64,000 nucleotides of DNA from Dyella kyungheensis (GCF_016905005.1 NZ_JADIKC010000002.1:275501-339500); one strand, 5' to 3'; shown: positions 25,642 through 34,853, counted from the stretch's first letter. The notes: a model not told the origin generated them from the letters alone. Translations and numbers: made by a program.

Positions 25642-26091
25642 ATGAGCATCACCATTCGCATCGCCACTCGCGACGACATCACGCACATCGCGCAGTGGAA
25701 TAGTGCGATGGCGTGGGAAACTGAGCGTAAAGTTCTTGAGCCCGCTGTGATCACGCGCGGCGTCACCGCCGTGTTCGACGAACCACGCCGAGGTTTCTAC
25801 CTCGTAGCCGAGCGTGCCGGTGAACCCGCTGGCTGCCTGTTGATAACCTACGAATGGAGCGACTGGCGTGCTGGCGACTTCTGGTGGATCCAGAGCGTGT
25901 ACGTGGTGGAGTCGGCGCGTCGCGAAGGCGTGTTTCGGCAACTCTATGAAGACGCCAAGCAGCGTGCGAAGCAATCCGGTGCGGTGGGTTTACGGCTGTA
26001 CGTGGAAACGGAGAACGAGCGCGCGCAGCGTACGTATACCGGGCTGGGCATGAAGCGGTGTCATTACTTCATGTACGAAGCGGAGTTTTGA
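25642..26091 (+). CDS. GNAT-family N-acetyltransferase
   Basis: The 149-residue product has the GNAT layout. Beta strands 2-4 include FYLVAERAGEPAGCLLITYE and the acetyl-CoA-binding region WIQSVYVVESARREGVFRQL, in which the pyrophosphate loop is a variant of the RxxGxA/G motif. LYVETENERAQRTYTGLGM near the C-terminus is the usual N..A...Y...GF/M signature. The substrate is unknown. It starts 10 bp after ntrC and is probably co-transcribed with ntrBC. A single REP-like arm follows its stop codon. Confidence 0.85.
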   Translation: MSITIRIATRDDITHIAQWNSAMAWETERKVLEPAVITRGVTAVFDEPRRGFYLVAERAGEPAGCLLITYEWSDWRAGDFWWIQSVYVVESARREGVFRQLYEDAKQRAKQSGAVGLRLYVETENERAQRTYTGLGMKRCHYFMYEAEF

Positions 26092-26097
26092 GGGGCC

Positions 26098-26125
26098 CAC
26101 GTCGCGCACAAGTGCGCTCCCACAG
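26098..26125. repeat. REP-like element, single arm
   Basis: TCGCGCACAAGTGCGCTCCC, continuing ACAGAAG, matches the arms of the inverted pairs at 31807-31893 and 44235-44320. Within the arm, GCGCACAAGTGCGC is itself a palindrome. It lies in the 48-bp gap between the convergent GNAT and GGDEF/EAL genes. Confidence 0.7.
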
Positions 26126-26139
26126 AAGGCGCGCCTTGC

Positions 26140-28605
26140 TTAAGCAGGCAGCAATTGCTGGCTGAATTGTTCCGGCGGTATCGCGGTGCCGAACAGGAAG
26201 CCCTGCAGCAGTGAGCAGCCGGCGCGGCGCAGGTGCTCCGCCTGGGCAAGCGTTTCCACGCCTTCGGCGACCACGCTCATGTCCAGTCCGCGCGCCATGG
26301 TGATGATGGCGTCGGTGATGGCGGCGTTGTCGGCGTCGGTGGCGATGTCGCGCACGAAGGTGCGGTCGATCTTCAGCGCATCGATGGGGAAGTACTTTAG
26401 GTACGACAGGCTGCAATAGCCGGTGCCGAAATCGTCCAGCGCCAGACTCACGCCCAGGTCCTTGATGCCCTGCATGAGCGCGCGACTCTGGTCGCCCGCG
26501 GACATCACCATGCGTTCGGTCAGTTCGAGTTCGATCAGGGAGGGCGGCAGTTGCGCTTCTTCCAGCGCGGTTTTCAGGGTGGCGTGGAAGCCGGGGTGCT
26601 GGAACTGCGGCGCCGCCACGTTCACCGCCACCACGATGGATTTGCCGGCGCGATGCCAGGCACCTGCCTGGCGACACGCTTCGCGGATCACCCATTCGCC
26701 GATAGGCACGATCAGGCCGCTCTCTTCCGCCACCGGGATGAACTGATCGGGCATGTAGACGTCGCGGCCGTCCACCTGCCAGCGCAGCAACGCTTCGGCA
26801 CCGACGATGATGCCGGTGCGCGCATCGACCTTGGGCTGGTAGTGCAGGTGCAGGTCGCCTCGCTTGAGCGCCTTGCGCAGATCCTGCTCGATGCGCAGAC
26901 GTGCCGCGGGCAGTTCGCTCATCTGCGAAGTGAAGAAGCGATAGTCGTTGCGACCCTTCATCTTCACTTCGTACATGGCGACGTCGGCGTTGCGCAGCAT
27001 CGCTTCGGCATCGAGCGCATCGTCGGGATAGACGCTGATGCCCACGCTGTAAGTGATGTTGAACTCGCCCATCTTGCTCGCGGGCGAGGCCTGCCACAGC
27101 CGCATCAGCTTTTCGCACAGCTGGCTGGCGCCGGAGCGGCCGTCCACGTGCGACAGCAGCACCACGAACTCGTCTCCGCCGATGCGGCTCACGGTGTCTT
27201 CGTTGCGCAGATGATGGCGCAGGTGCGCAGCGAACGAACGCAGCAGGTCGTCGCCGGCCGTATGGCCGAGCGCATCGTTGATCTGCTTGAAGTGATCGAT
27301 GTCGATATGCAGCAGCGCCGCTTCGTCGTGGCGGCGTACCGCGGCGGCCAGCACCTGTTCCAGTCGCGATTGCAGCAGGCTGCGGTTGGGCAGCCCCGTG
27401 AGCGTGTCGTGCTGCGCCAGGTGCGCCATCTTCAGCGCCAACGCGCGCGTTTCGCTCACGTCGTGGAACACCAGCACCCCGCCAATGACGCTGCCTGCAT
27501 GGTCGTGGATGGAGGCGGCCGAATCCTCGATCGGCGTTTCGAAGCCGTTGCGATGGAGCAATACCGCGTTGCCCTTCAGTTCGACGATGGCGTCGCGCGT
27601 GATGGCATCCAGCAGGGGGCTGTGCAGCGGCTCGCGGGTGCGGCTGTCGATCAGCCGGAACACTTCGCTCATCGGCTGGCCGACTGCTTCGGCCTGGCTC
27701 CAGCCCGTCATCGCCTCGGCGATGGGGTTGAGCGAGGTCACGCGGTGCTGCAGGTCGGTGGTGATGACCGCATCGCCGATGGAGCGGAGCGTCACTTCGG
27801 CCAGCTCGCGTTCGCGGAACAGCGCTTCCTCGTAGGCCTTGCGCTGGCTGATGTCGAGAATCTGCGCGATCGCGTGATACGGCTCGCCGCTCATCGAACG
27901 CACCAGCGAAACGCTGAGCAGCACGTAGACCACATGGCCGTCGCGATGGATGTAGCGCTTCTCCAGTTGATACGTTTCGCGCCGGCCCTCCCTCAGTGAA
28001 CGCGACAGCTCGCGCGATGCGGGCAGGTCGTCGATATGGGTCAGGTCGGGCAGGGCGCGGGCGAGCAGTTCCTGCTCGTCGTAGCCCAGCATTTCGCAGA
28101 GCGCGGCATTCACCCGCAACATATGGCCTTCGGTGGTGACCAGGGCCATGCCGATGGGCGCATGCTGGAACGCGCCGAAGAAACGCTGCTCGCTTTCGCG
28201 CAGCTGCAGTTCCAGCGCGTGACGCGCGGTGATGTCGATGATCACGGTGAACACGCCACGCACGTTGCCGTGTTCGTCCAGGTCCGGCTGGAAATTGCCA
28301 TGCACATAGCAGCGTGCCGTACCGGCGAAGAGTTCGCCCTCGTACACCGCCGCTTCGCCGGCCAGGGCTTGCGCAAGACACGCACCGGCGCGTTCGAGGT
28401 TCCACATGCCGATGACTTCGTCGACGGTGCGACCGATCATCCGTTCCGGTTCGATGCCCAGCCAGGTGCGATGGGTGGCGTTGACGAAGCGAAAGCGCCG
28501 GTCGCGGTCGACGTAGGTGATCAGTGCGGGCGTGCCTTCCAGGACGTGGCTGGGCCACTGGCCCTCGCCTCCTGCAGGGACAAACTCGTGATCGGTTTGG
28601 CGCAT
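26140..28605 (-). CDS. PAS-PAS-PAS-GGDEF-EAL cyclic-di-GMP signalling protein
   Basis: The 821-residue product has three PAS domains in the first 400 residues (FFGAFQHAPIGMALVTTEG is the second, VTLRSIGDAVITTDLQHRV the third). A GGDEF domain with intact RIGGDEF follows, then an EAL domain with intact GAEALLRW and later LDDFGTGYCSLSYL and DRTFV. Both the diguanylate cyclase and the phosphodiesterase signatures are therefore complete, and only biochemistry can tell the net activity. No membrane segment or signal peptide is seen, so sensing is cytoplasmic. I start at the ATG at 28605. A GTG at 28629 in the same frame is an alternative. Possible targets include adhesion, to which the autotransporter would contribute. 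Confidence 0.93.
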   Translation of the reverse strand: MRQTDHEFVPAGGEGQWPSHVLEGTPALITYVDRDRRFRFVNATHRTWLGIEPERMIGRTVDEVIGMWNLERAGACLAQALAGEAAVYEGELFAGTARCYVHGNFQPDLDEHGNVRGVFTVIIDITARHALELQLRESEQRFFGAFQHAPIGMALVTTEGHMLRVNAALCEMLGYDEQELLARALPDLTHIDDLPASRELSRSLREGRRETYQLEKRYIHRDGHVVYVLLSVSLVRSMSGEPYHAIAQILDISQRKAYEEALFRERELAEVTLRSIGDAVITTDLQHRVTSLNPIAEAMTGWSQAEAVGQPMSEVFRLIDSRTREPLHSPLLDAITRDAIVELKGNAVLLHRNGFETPIEDSAASIHDHAGSVIGGVLVFHDVSETRALALKMAHLAQHDTLTGLPNRSLLQSRLEQVLAAAVRRHDEAALLHIDIDHFKQINDALGHTAGDDLLRSFAAHLRHHLRNEDTVSRIGGDEFVVLLSHVDGRSGASQLCEKLMRLWQASPASKMGEFNITYSVGISVYPDDALDAEAMLRNADVAMYEVKMKGRNDYRFFTSQMSELPAARLRIEQDLRKALKRGDLHLHYQPKVDARTGIIVGAEALLRWQVDGRDVYMPDQFIPVAEESGLIVPIGEWVIREACRQAGAWHRAGKSIVVAVNVAAPQFQHPGFHATLKTALEEAQLPPSLIELELTERMVMSAGDQSRALMQGIKDLGVSLALDDFGTGYCSLSYLKYFPIDALKIDRTFVRDIATDADNAAITDAIITMARGLDMSVVAEGVETLAQAEHLRRAGCSLLQGFLFGTAIPPEQFSQQLLPA

Positions 28606-28718
28606 CGTAAGTTCGGCCCGCTGGCGCACCCCCCGCGCCTTATCAGCGCATCATGCGCCAAGTAGGGCCGGCTGTGCAGATGGTCCCGGGTCCTTTGTGG
28701 ACCCGGCCGCGTCAACGG

Positions 28719-29846
28719 TCAGTGCAGGGCCTGGGCCGGCGCGCCCAACTGGCCTTCTGCATCGAGCAGGATGCAGCCAAGCGCATGCAGATCCGGCGAG
28801 ACGCCATGGCGTTCAGCCAGTTCGGTCACCAGCGGACCCAGCGCCTTGGGATGCAACGGGTAGCCGTGCGCCAGCACGCGGGCGCGACCGCCGTCGCCGC
28901 GCTGGGCCAGCGTCACCGCCACCACGCCGAGGCCAGGCGCTTCATGCGCGTAGAGCGCGGGCGCGTCGTAAGCGGGTTCGGCGGTGCCGAAGGTTTCGAG
29001 CAAGTAGCCCGAGGCGGGTTCGCTGTCGGCGAGCACCAGAGGTATGTGGTGCGCATCGAGCAGGGCAGCGTACTGGCGCAGCTCGAACACCACGCCGGCG
29101 AAATCGTGGGCGCGCTGGTTGAGCTCGCCCGGCTGGCTGCGCAACCACTCGGCGGGCGATTGCGCCTCGACCTTGCCGTCGTGGTAGCGCAGCGCGAGAC
29201 CGCGCGCGCTCATCGTGCTCTCCGGGCGATACGGCGTGAGCAGCGCGGCTTCGAGCAGGCTCCACAGCGGCGCGAGGTTCACGTGTTCGTACTGCACACA
29301 GGTGAGCGCGAGCAGATCGTTGCGGCTCAGATAGCGCGCATGCTCCAGGCGAACGCCCAGCGTGCGCATCAGCCAGTCGGCGGTGCGGGCGCCCGCTTCG
29401 CCGCGGCCGACCAGTTCCACTTCCAGTTTTTCCGACAGGCTTTCGGCCAGCGCCTCGGGGGCGAGCAGCGAGATCGGCAGCAGACGCATCGGGCCATCGG
29501 CGAACGCGGCTTCCGGCTCCAGCGGCTGGGCGGGCATATGGCCCTCGTGAGTGCCGAAGGCCACCACGTTCTCCAGATGGCCGCGTGGCACGCGTCGGGC
29601 CAGTTCATCCAGCGTGGCCCAGACGGGGAAGCCGGGCCGCAGCAGTTCCACCGCGTCGAACCATGCGCCGGCCAGCGCCAGTCGCGCCTCGGCCACCTGG
29701 GGAACCAGCGCGTGCAAATCCTCGGCGATCAATGCGGCCAGCTCGGCGGCCTCATCGCGGCTCAGCGTGCGCCGCGAGGGGATGTCACCGGCGGAGAGCT
29801 CCAGCGCGAGGACCACGGGGAGTGCGACGAGCGTTTGTGCTTCCAC
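28719..29846 (-). CDS. Conserved-looking hypothetical protein
   Basis: I do not recognise a family. The 375-residue product is soluble, has no signal peptide, is Ala/Leu/Glu-rich, and looks like a single globular protein with alternating helices and strands (YEHVNLAPLWSLLEAALLTP; GVVAVTLAQRGDGGRARVLA). The start is a GTG at 29846. The codon pattern is typical of neighbours and the frame is clean, which supports a real gene. It is 113 bp upstream of the GGDEF/EAL gene on the same strand and divergent from a thiolase gene. Confidence 0.7.
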   Translation of the reverse strand: MEAQTLVALPVVLALELSAGDIPSRRTLSRDEAAELAALIAEDLHALVPQVAEARLALAGAWFDAVELLRPGFPVWATLDELARRVPRGHLENVVAFGTHEGHMPAQPLEPEAAFADGPMRLLPISLLAPEALAESLSEKLEVELVGRGEAGARTADWLMRTLGVRLEHARYLSRNDLLALTCVQYEHVNLAPLWSLLEAALLTPYRPESTMSARGLALRYHDGKVEAQSPAEWLRSQPGELNQRAHDFAGVVFELRQYAALLDAHHIPLVLADSEPASGYLLETFGTAEPAYDAPALYAHEAPGLGVVAVTLAQRGDGGRARVLAHGYPLHPKALGPLVTELAERHGVSPDLHALGCILLDAEGQLGAPAQALH

Positions 29847-29962
29847 GGATCACGAACCCGAACAGCAAAGAACTAGAGTCTAACATTTGCGGGGTTTTGG
29901 GCTTTCACAGGGTGGCAGGGCGGGTTAGCCTTGAGGACTCGGTTCTTCGGACTGTTCCAGCC

Positions 29963-31246
29963 ATGGAAAACACGCTCAAGCGCGTCGGTGTGATCGGCGG
30001 TGTACGAATCCCGTTCTGCCGCAACAACACTGCCTACGCCGACGTCGGCAACTTCGGCATGTCGGTGAAAGTGCTTGGGTCCCTGGTGGAACGCTACGGC
30101 CTGCACGGCGTGGAGCTGGGCGAAGTGGCCATGGGTGCGGTGATCAAGCACTCCTCAGAGTGGAACCTGGCCCGCGAGGCGGTGCTGTCCTCGGGCTTGA
30201 AGCCCACCACCCCGGCGATCACCACCGCGCGTGCCTGCGGCACCTCGCTGGACAACGCCATCATCATCGCCAACAAGATCGCCACCGGGCAGATCGAAGC
30301 GGGCATCGCCGGCGGTTCGGACACCACCAGCGACGTGCCGATCGTGCTGGGCGAGCGCCTGCGCAAGCGTCTGCTCGCGGTCAACCGCGCCAAGACCTGG
30401 CAGGAAAAGCTGCGCACCGCCACGCAGGGTTTTTCGCTGAAGGAACTCAAGCCCGCGTTCCCGGGCGTGGCCGAGCCGCGCACCGGCATGTCGATGGGCG
30501 ACCACTGCGAGAAGATGGCCAAGGAGTGGCATATCGCCCGCCAGGCGCAGGATCAACTGGCACTGGACAGCCACCGCAAGCTCGCCGCTGCCTACGACGC
30601 CGGTTTCTTCGAGAACCTGGTGGTGCCGTTCCGCGGTTTGAAACGCGACGGCTTCCTGCGTCCGGACAGCAGCATGGAAAAGCTCGCCTCGCTCAAGCCC
30701 GCGTTCGACCGCAGCTCGGGCCACGGCACGCTCACGGCCGGCAATTCCACCGGTCTCTCCGATGGCGCGGCCGCGGTGCTGCTGGGCACGGAAGAATGGG
30801 CCAGCAAGCGCGGCCTGACCGTGCAGGCGTGGTTCCGCGATGCGGAAGTGGCGGCGGTGGATTTCGTGCATGGCGAAGGCCTGCTGATGGCACCCACCGT
30901 GGCGGTGCCGCGCATGCTGGCGCGCCACGGGCTCAGCCTGCAGGATTTCGATTTCTACGAGATCCACGAAGCCTTCGCGGCGCAGGTGCTGTGCACGCTG
31001 CGTGCGTGGGAAAGCGCGGACTACTGCAAGCACCGGCTTGGCCTCGAGCAGCCGCTGGGCGCGATCGATCCGGCCAAGCTCAACGTCAACGGCTCCAGTC
31101 TCGCCGTGGGTCATCCGTTTGCGGCCACCGGCGCGCGCATTGTCGCCACGCTGGCCAGGATGCTCGAGCAGAAGGGTTCCGGTCGCGGCCTGATCTCGAT
31201 CTGCACCGCCGGTGGCATGGGCGTCACCGCCATCCTCGAACGCTGA
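29963..31246 (+). CDS. Acetyl-CoA C-acyltransferase (thiolase, FadI-like)
   Basis: The 427-residue product has the thiolase catalytic set: nucleophilic Cys in ARACGTSLDNA, the GNSTGLSDGAAA loop, YEIHEAFAAQ, the His of VGHPFAATGAR and the second Cys in CTAGGMG. The length is nearer to FadI-type trifunctional-complex thiolases than to the roughly 390-residue biosynthetic ones. It either cleaves 3-ketoacyl-CoA in beta-oxidation or makes acetoacetyl-CoA. No FadJ-like partner is adjacent. The ATG at 29963 lacks a strong ribosome-binding site, and in-frame GTG codons upstream are possible. It is divergent from the hypothetical gene at 28719. Confidence 0.9.
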   Translation: MENTLKRVGVIGGVRIPFCRNNTAYADVGNFGMSVKVLGSLVERYGLHGVELGEVAMGAVIKHSSEWNLAREAVLSSGLKPTTPAITTARACGTSLDNAIIIANKIATGQIEAGIAGGSDTTSDVPIVLGERLRKRLLAVNRAKTWQEKLRTATQGFSLKELKPAFPGVAEPRTGMSMGDHCEKMAKEWHIARQAQDQLALDSHRKLAAAYDAGFFENLVVPFRGLKRDGFLRPDSSMEKLASLKPAFDRSSGHGTLTAGNSTGLSDGAAAVLLGTEEWASKRGLTVQAWFRDAEVAAVDFVHGEGLLMAPTVAVPRMLARHGLSLQDFDFYEIHEAFAAQVLCTLRAWESADYCKHRLGLEQPLGAIDPAKLNVNGSSLAVGHPFAATGARIVATLARMLEQKGSGRGLISICTAGGMGVTAILER

Positions 31247-31273
31247 GCGCATTCGCTCGGAGTTGTTCTCACG

Positions 31274-31798
31274 ATGTTTCGCCTACGCACCACGATCAGC
31301 CTGAGCTTGCTTGCGCTGGCCGTGGGCGTGGCGGGAACCGCCTGGTTGAGCTCGCTCACGGGCGACTGGCAGGGACCCGCGGGCAAGGTTTCCGCACGCC
31401 GTGACACGGTGCGGACGGTGCTGCGCCGGCACGCTCGAACCCCGCCACCCGGGCAGCCGGCTGTTGTTGTGGCCACCGTACGTACCTCGGCAGCACCCAC
31501 TCATGTGGCGCCAGAGCTGCCCACGCTGACCCCCATCGAGATGCCTGCGCTGCCCACGTCGTGGCTGCAGCGCACCGCCTTCGTCGACGGTCGTGTGGTG
31601 CTGCGGCTCGGTATCGATGGGGAAGGCCGCGTGGATCAGGCCGCCGTGGCCGAATCCAGCGGCAACGCTGCACTCGACGAGCGCGCCCTGCGCACCGTTG
31701 CACGTTGGCGTTTCGCGGTGCCCGGCGACCATCCCGGGGGCCTGACCGGTGCGCTGGTCATGCGCTTCGACGCAACGCCGCCGAACGCTTCGCTGTAA
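31274..31798 (+). CDS. TonB-like C-terminal domain protein
   Basis: The 174-residue product has an N-terminal hydrophobic helix (LSLLALAVGVAGTAWL), a Pro/Thr-rich middle (residues about 55-95) and a C-terminal TonB-fold domain (VDGRVVLRLGIDGEGRVDQ, ALDERALRTVARWRF). Such proteins span the periplasm and transmit energy or act as scaffolds at the outer membrane. No exbB/exbD genes are adjacent, so it is probably an accessory TonB homologue. It starts 27 bp after the thiolase stop and may be co-transcribed. A REP pair follows. Confidence 0.8.
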   Translation: MFRLRTTISLSLLALAVGVAGTAWLSSLTGDWQGPAGKVSARRDTVRTVLRRHARTPPPGQPAVVVATVRTSAAPTHVAPELPTLTPIEMPALPTSWLQRTAFVDGRVVLRLGIDGEGRVDQAAVAESSGNAALDERALRTVARWRFAVPGDHPGGLTGALVMRFDATPPNASL

Positions 31799-31806
31799 AC
31801 GCCCCG

Positions 31807-31893
31807 CTCTTGTGGGAGCGCACTTGTGCGCGACAGCCTTACCTCGCGGCGGGAATGACACGCCTGTCGCGCACAAGTGCGCTTCCACAGGAG
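31807..31893. repeat. REP-like inverted pair
   Basis: The left arm 31807-31836 (containing GTGGGAGCGCACTTGTGCGC) and right arm 31864-31893 are inverted copies with one mismatch, separated by 27 bp. The pair sits in the 103-bp gap between the convergent TonB-like and phospholipase D genes. RNA copies would fold into a long hairpin. The GTGGGAGC head resembles the REP elements of Pseudomonas, which are mobilised by RAYT transposases. Confidence 0.8.
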
Positions 31894-31901
31894 TGACTTG
31901 G

Positions 31902-33767
31902 TTACAGCACGCCTTGCACGCCCGCGCCAAACGCGGTGATCAACCGCGTATAGATCAGCTTGGGCGAGACATCGACATCGGGGAAGTCGCCGACCGGCGT
32001 GTAGCAGCTGAGGAAGGCCGGATCGCTGGGCCGCATCGGCGTGCAGCCGGCCTTGAGGTCGTAGCTGGTGGCGTAGCGGTACGGCCACAGGTCGAAGATC
32101 GGCAGGCTGGCCGAGATGTCGCCGATGGTCGAACTCAAGCTGCTCTGCTGGCGCGGCGCGATCACCCAGGCGTTTTCCGGCTGGGTCTCGCGCAGGATGC
32201 TGTCGCGCAACTCGCTGGCGAAGCGCGGGTCGTACACGATCACGCCGGCCTCGGTGTTGTAGTGGTCCGAGCGTGGATCGAAGTTGTGCGAGCCGACCAT
32301 GGCGAAGTCGTCATCCACCACGATCGATTTGGCGTGCAACCCGAACCGGCGGCCGGCCGTGGTCAGCGGTGCGGGACGGTTGCGGCGTGCGCCGCTGCGA
32401 CTGCCGAGCAGGCCACGCTCCGTACCCACGCGGCGACGCACCTGCTTGCCGCCCTGGTCGGATGGCGCGGGACCTTCGTCCGCCGCCGCATCCGCGTTGT
32501 CTTCGGCGGGACCGGCCGCGTGCGGCTTCATTTCGTAGATCTCGAAACCGTAGTCCTGCAGATAGCGCCTGCGGTGCTTGTAGGAGAGCGCATACACCGC
32601 AAATGCATCGGTGGACGCCAGCGAATTGGTCGACACCACGATGCGCGGAGGCGATGCGCCTTGGTGCAGGCGTTCGAAGATCGCCTTGGCGCGGTCGCTC
32701 AACACCAGATACGGTGTCTGCAACACCACCTCGTGCTGGGCGGCGCCGACCATGCGCATCAGGTGCGAGGTGAACTCGCGGGCGCTGCGCTTGCCGGGGT
32801 CATCGGTTTTCGCGGGCAGGTCGCTGAAATAGTCCACGCGGCCGGTGCGCAGCGTGTCGGACACCAGCACATCGTCGATCCAGGCGTCGTCGCTGGCTTC
32901 CTCCATCACGCGGGCCACGCGTTGGGGATGGGCGTAGTTTGGTTCGGGGATCGGTCCGGGCGCATCGTTATCGAGCAGCGCGCGGTTGATGTCGCGCAGA
33001 TGGGTAAGCGGCGCGGAGCGCTTGTGCTTCCAGAAGATCTCGAAGCTCGCCGCCATTTCGTGCGCCGCCGGGCCACCCACCATCACGTCGCGATCGACGT
33101 AATCGAAATCGTTGTCCCAGTCGAAATAGCGGTCCTGATAGTTGCGGCCGCCGGTGATGCCGATGGCCTCGTCCACCAGCAGCAACTTGTTGTGCATGCG
33201 CTGGTTGAACTTCATGAAACAGCACACGATGCTCGCGCTGAAATCGAGCGCTGAGGTGCGCGCCTGATGGAACGTCGGGTTGTACAGGCGTATCTCGAGG
33301 TTCGGACTGGTCATCGCCAGCCGTTCGAGCTGCAGGCGATCGCCAAACGAGAACAATTGGTCGGCGAGGATACGCACCCTCACGCCACGACGCGCGGCCT
33401 TGATCAGTTCGTCCAGCACCAGCTGGCCGGCGTCGTCCTGGTCCCAGATATAGGTCTGCACGTCGATGCTGCGCTGCGCGGCGCGGATCAGGTTGAGCCG
33501 CGCCACCATCGCCGCTTCGCTGTCGTTGAGCAGGGTGACCACGTGCACGGGCTGATCGGGGGTGGAATCGTGCAGCGCCTGCTGCGCGGCGTCGAGCAGG
33601 GGCGAGTCGATCGCGCAGCGGTCGTCGCGGTCGCAATCGAGCCGGTGCTGCATGCCCGCCGCCACGGCGGCATCCGCTCGCCGGATGCGCGAAGGCGACA
33701 CGCTGCATCCCGACAGGATCAGGATCGCTACAAACACAAAGGAGACGGCGATCCCGCGTTGGCGCAT
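31902..33767 (-). CDS. Phospholipase D-family lipoprotein (ClsC-like cardiolipin synthase)
   Basis: The 621-residue product has a lipoprotein signal with lipobox LSGC. Two HKD motifs follow: RMHNKLLLVDE near residue 190, followed by GGRN, and GLHAKSIVVDD near residue 477, followed by GSHNFDPRS. Two intact HKD motifs indicate phosphatidyltransferase or phospholipase activity. The closest described enzyme type is ClsC (YmdC), which makes cardiolipin at the envelope. A low-complexity acidic insert (residues about 405-440) separates the halves. It starts 31 bp after the yceI-like gene and is probably the last gene of a sixA-yceI-pld operon. Confidence 0.9.
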   Translation of the reverse strand: MRQRGIAVSFVFVAILILSGCSVSPSRIRRADAAVAAGMQHRLDCDRDDRCAIDSPLLDAAQQALHDSTPDQPVHVVTLLNDSEAAMVARLNLIRAAQRSIDVQTYIWDQDDAGQLVLDELIKAARRGVRVRILADQLFSFGDRLQLERLAMTSPNLEIRLYNPTFHQARTSALDFSASIVCCFMKFNQRMHNKLLLVDEAIGITGGRNYQDRYFDWDNDFDYVDRDVMVGGPAAHEMAASFEIFWKHKRSAPLTHLRDINRALLDNDAPGPIPEPNYAHPQRVARVMEEASDDAWIDDVLVSDTLRTGRVDYFSDLPAKTDDPGKRSAREFTSHLMRMVGAAQHEVVLQTPYLVLSDRAKAIFERLHQGASPPRIVVSTNSLASTDAFAVYALSYKHRRRYLQDYGFEIYEMKPHAAGPAEDNADAAADEGPAPSDQGGKQVRRRVGTERGLLGSRSGARRNRPAPLTTAGRRFGLHAKSIVVDDDFAMVGSHNFDPRSDHYNTEAGVIVYDPRFASELRDSILRETQPENAWVIAPRQQSSLSSTIGDISASLPIFDLWPYRYATSYDLKAGCTPMRPSDPAFLSCYTPVGDFPDVDVSPKLIYTRLITAFGAGVQGVL

Positions 33768-33798
33768 GCCGCGAATGATAAGGGAGAAGGCGCCCGTC

Positions 33799-34383
33799 TC
33801 AGTCAGCGGTGGCTGAACGTATGGGGTAATCCAGGCTGATCATCATGCCCAGCTGCACCTGGTCGGAAATGGCCGTGCGGTGGTTGCTCATGCCGAAATC
33901 GCTGCGCTGGATGGTGCCGCGCACCGAGATCACGCACTGCTGCGGCGTGTCCAGCGGGCAGTGCGAGGGAAGCACCTCGAAACGCGCCGGCTTGGTGACG
34001 CCGCGCAGGGTCAGCGTGCCATCGAGGTTGCCGCCTTTCTCAAGCATCGCCAGCGAGATGGGATCGGAGATGAAGTGGATCGAAGGAAAACGCGATGCAT
34101 CGAAGAAGTCCGGCGCCAGTACCCAGCGGCGGATGCGCTCCGAACCCATGTGGATGCTTTCCACCGCGATATGGGCGTCGACGACGGCGGTGTCATGCAG
34201 GCTGCTCAGCGTGACATCGCCGTCGATCTCCTCGAAGCGGCCGTTGATCTGGCTCAGCCAGAACAGGCGGACGCCGAAATCGGCGTGCGAACGTGCGGGA
34301 TCGATCCGGTAATCCGCTGCCTGGGCCGGCAGCATGGTGAGCAGCAACAGCGCGAGGCAGCAGCTGGCAAGCGGCAAACTCAT
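33799..34383 (-). CDS. Secreted YceI-family protein
   Basis: The 194-residue product has a signal peptide (CLALLLLTMLPAQA-AD) and then the YceI lipocalin-like barrel: YRIDPARSHADFGVR at the start, GRFEEIDGDVTL, and TIQRSDFGM near the C-terminus. YceI proteins bind isoprenoids such as polyprenyl chains in the periplasm. Their exact role is unsettled. The start ATG overlaps the stop of the sixA-like gene in an ATGA tetranucleotide, which indicates translational coupling. Confidence 0.9.
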   Translation of the reverse strand: MSLPLASCCLALLLLTMLPAQAADYRIDPARSHADFGVRLFWLSQINGRFEEIDGDVTLSSLHDTAVVDAHIAVESIHMGSERIRRWVLAPDFFDASRFPSIHFISDPISLAMLEKGGNLDGTLTLRGVTKPARFEVLPSHCPLDTPQQCVISVRGTIQRSDFGMSNHRTAISDQVQLGMMISLDYPIRSATAD

Positions 34384-34853
34384 GGGGACCAGAATGCATC
34401 CAGGCGGGCATTGCCCGGTTCGAGCGCACCATCGAGATGCAGTACGGCGAGGCCGGCGGGCGGCATGCCACGGAATTCGTCGGAACGGCCTTCCACCAAC
34501 AGTGCCACCAGCCGTTCGATACCCGGGTTGTGGCCCACCAGTACCACCGTGCCGGCATCGCCGTGCTGATCCAGCAAGGCCAGCAGTTCGCCCGGCGTGG
34601 CGTCGTAGATATCGTCGGCGAATTCGGTGACCGGCACGTGACTGTAGGCCGCGAGTGCGAGCGCCGCGGTGGCGCGGGTGCGCTCGGACGGCGAGCACAG
34701 CACGCGATCCGGCTTCACCCCGTGCGACACCAGCCATTTGCCGGCGGCCTTGGCTTCCTGCTCGCCGCGTCCGCTGAGGCGGCGATGATGGTCGTCGGCA
34801 CCCGCGGAGGCCGGCTGGGCTTCCGCGTGACGCAACAGGATGAGTTCGTGCAT
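34380..34853 (-). CDS. sixA: SixA-like histidine phosphatase
   Basis: The 157-residue product has the RHG signature at its N-terminus (LILLRHAEAQP) and the second catalytic His in VLVGHNPGIERL, with CSPSERTRATA between them. This small size fits SixA, which dephosphorylates the His of phosphotransfer domains or of the nitrogen phosphotransferase protein NPr. AGGAG lies 7 bp before the ATG. Its stop codon overlaps the start of the yceI gene. The combination with yceI and a phospholipase D is not one I know from SixA studies. Confidence 0.85.
   Translation of the reverse strand: MHELILLRHAEAQPASAGADDHHRRLSGRGEQEAKAAGKWLVSHGVKPDRVLCSPSERTRATAALALAAYSHVPVTEFADDIYDATPGELLALLDQHGDAGTVVLVGHNPGIERLVALLVEGRSDEFRGMPPAGLAVLHLDGALEPGNARLDAFWSP

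Noticed and set aside
26551..27999. 482-codon plus-strand frame over the GGDEF/EAL gene
   Set aside because: Antisense to intact GGDEF and EAL motifs, and low-complexity in content.
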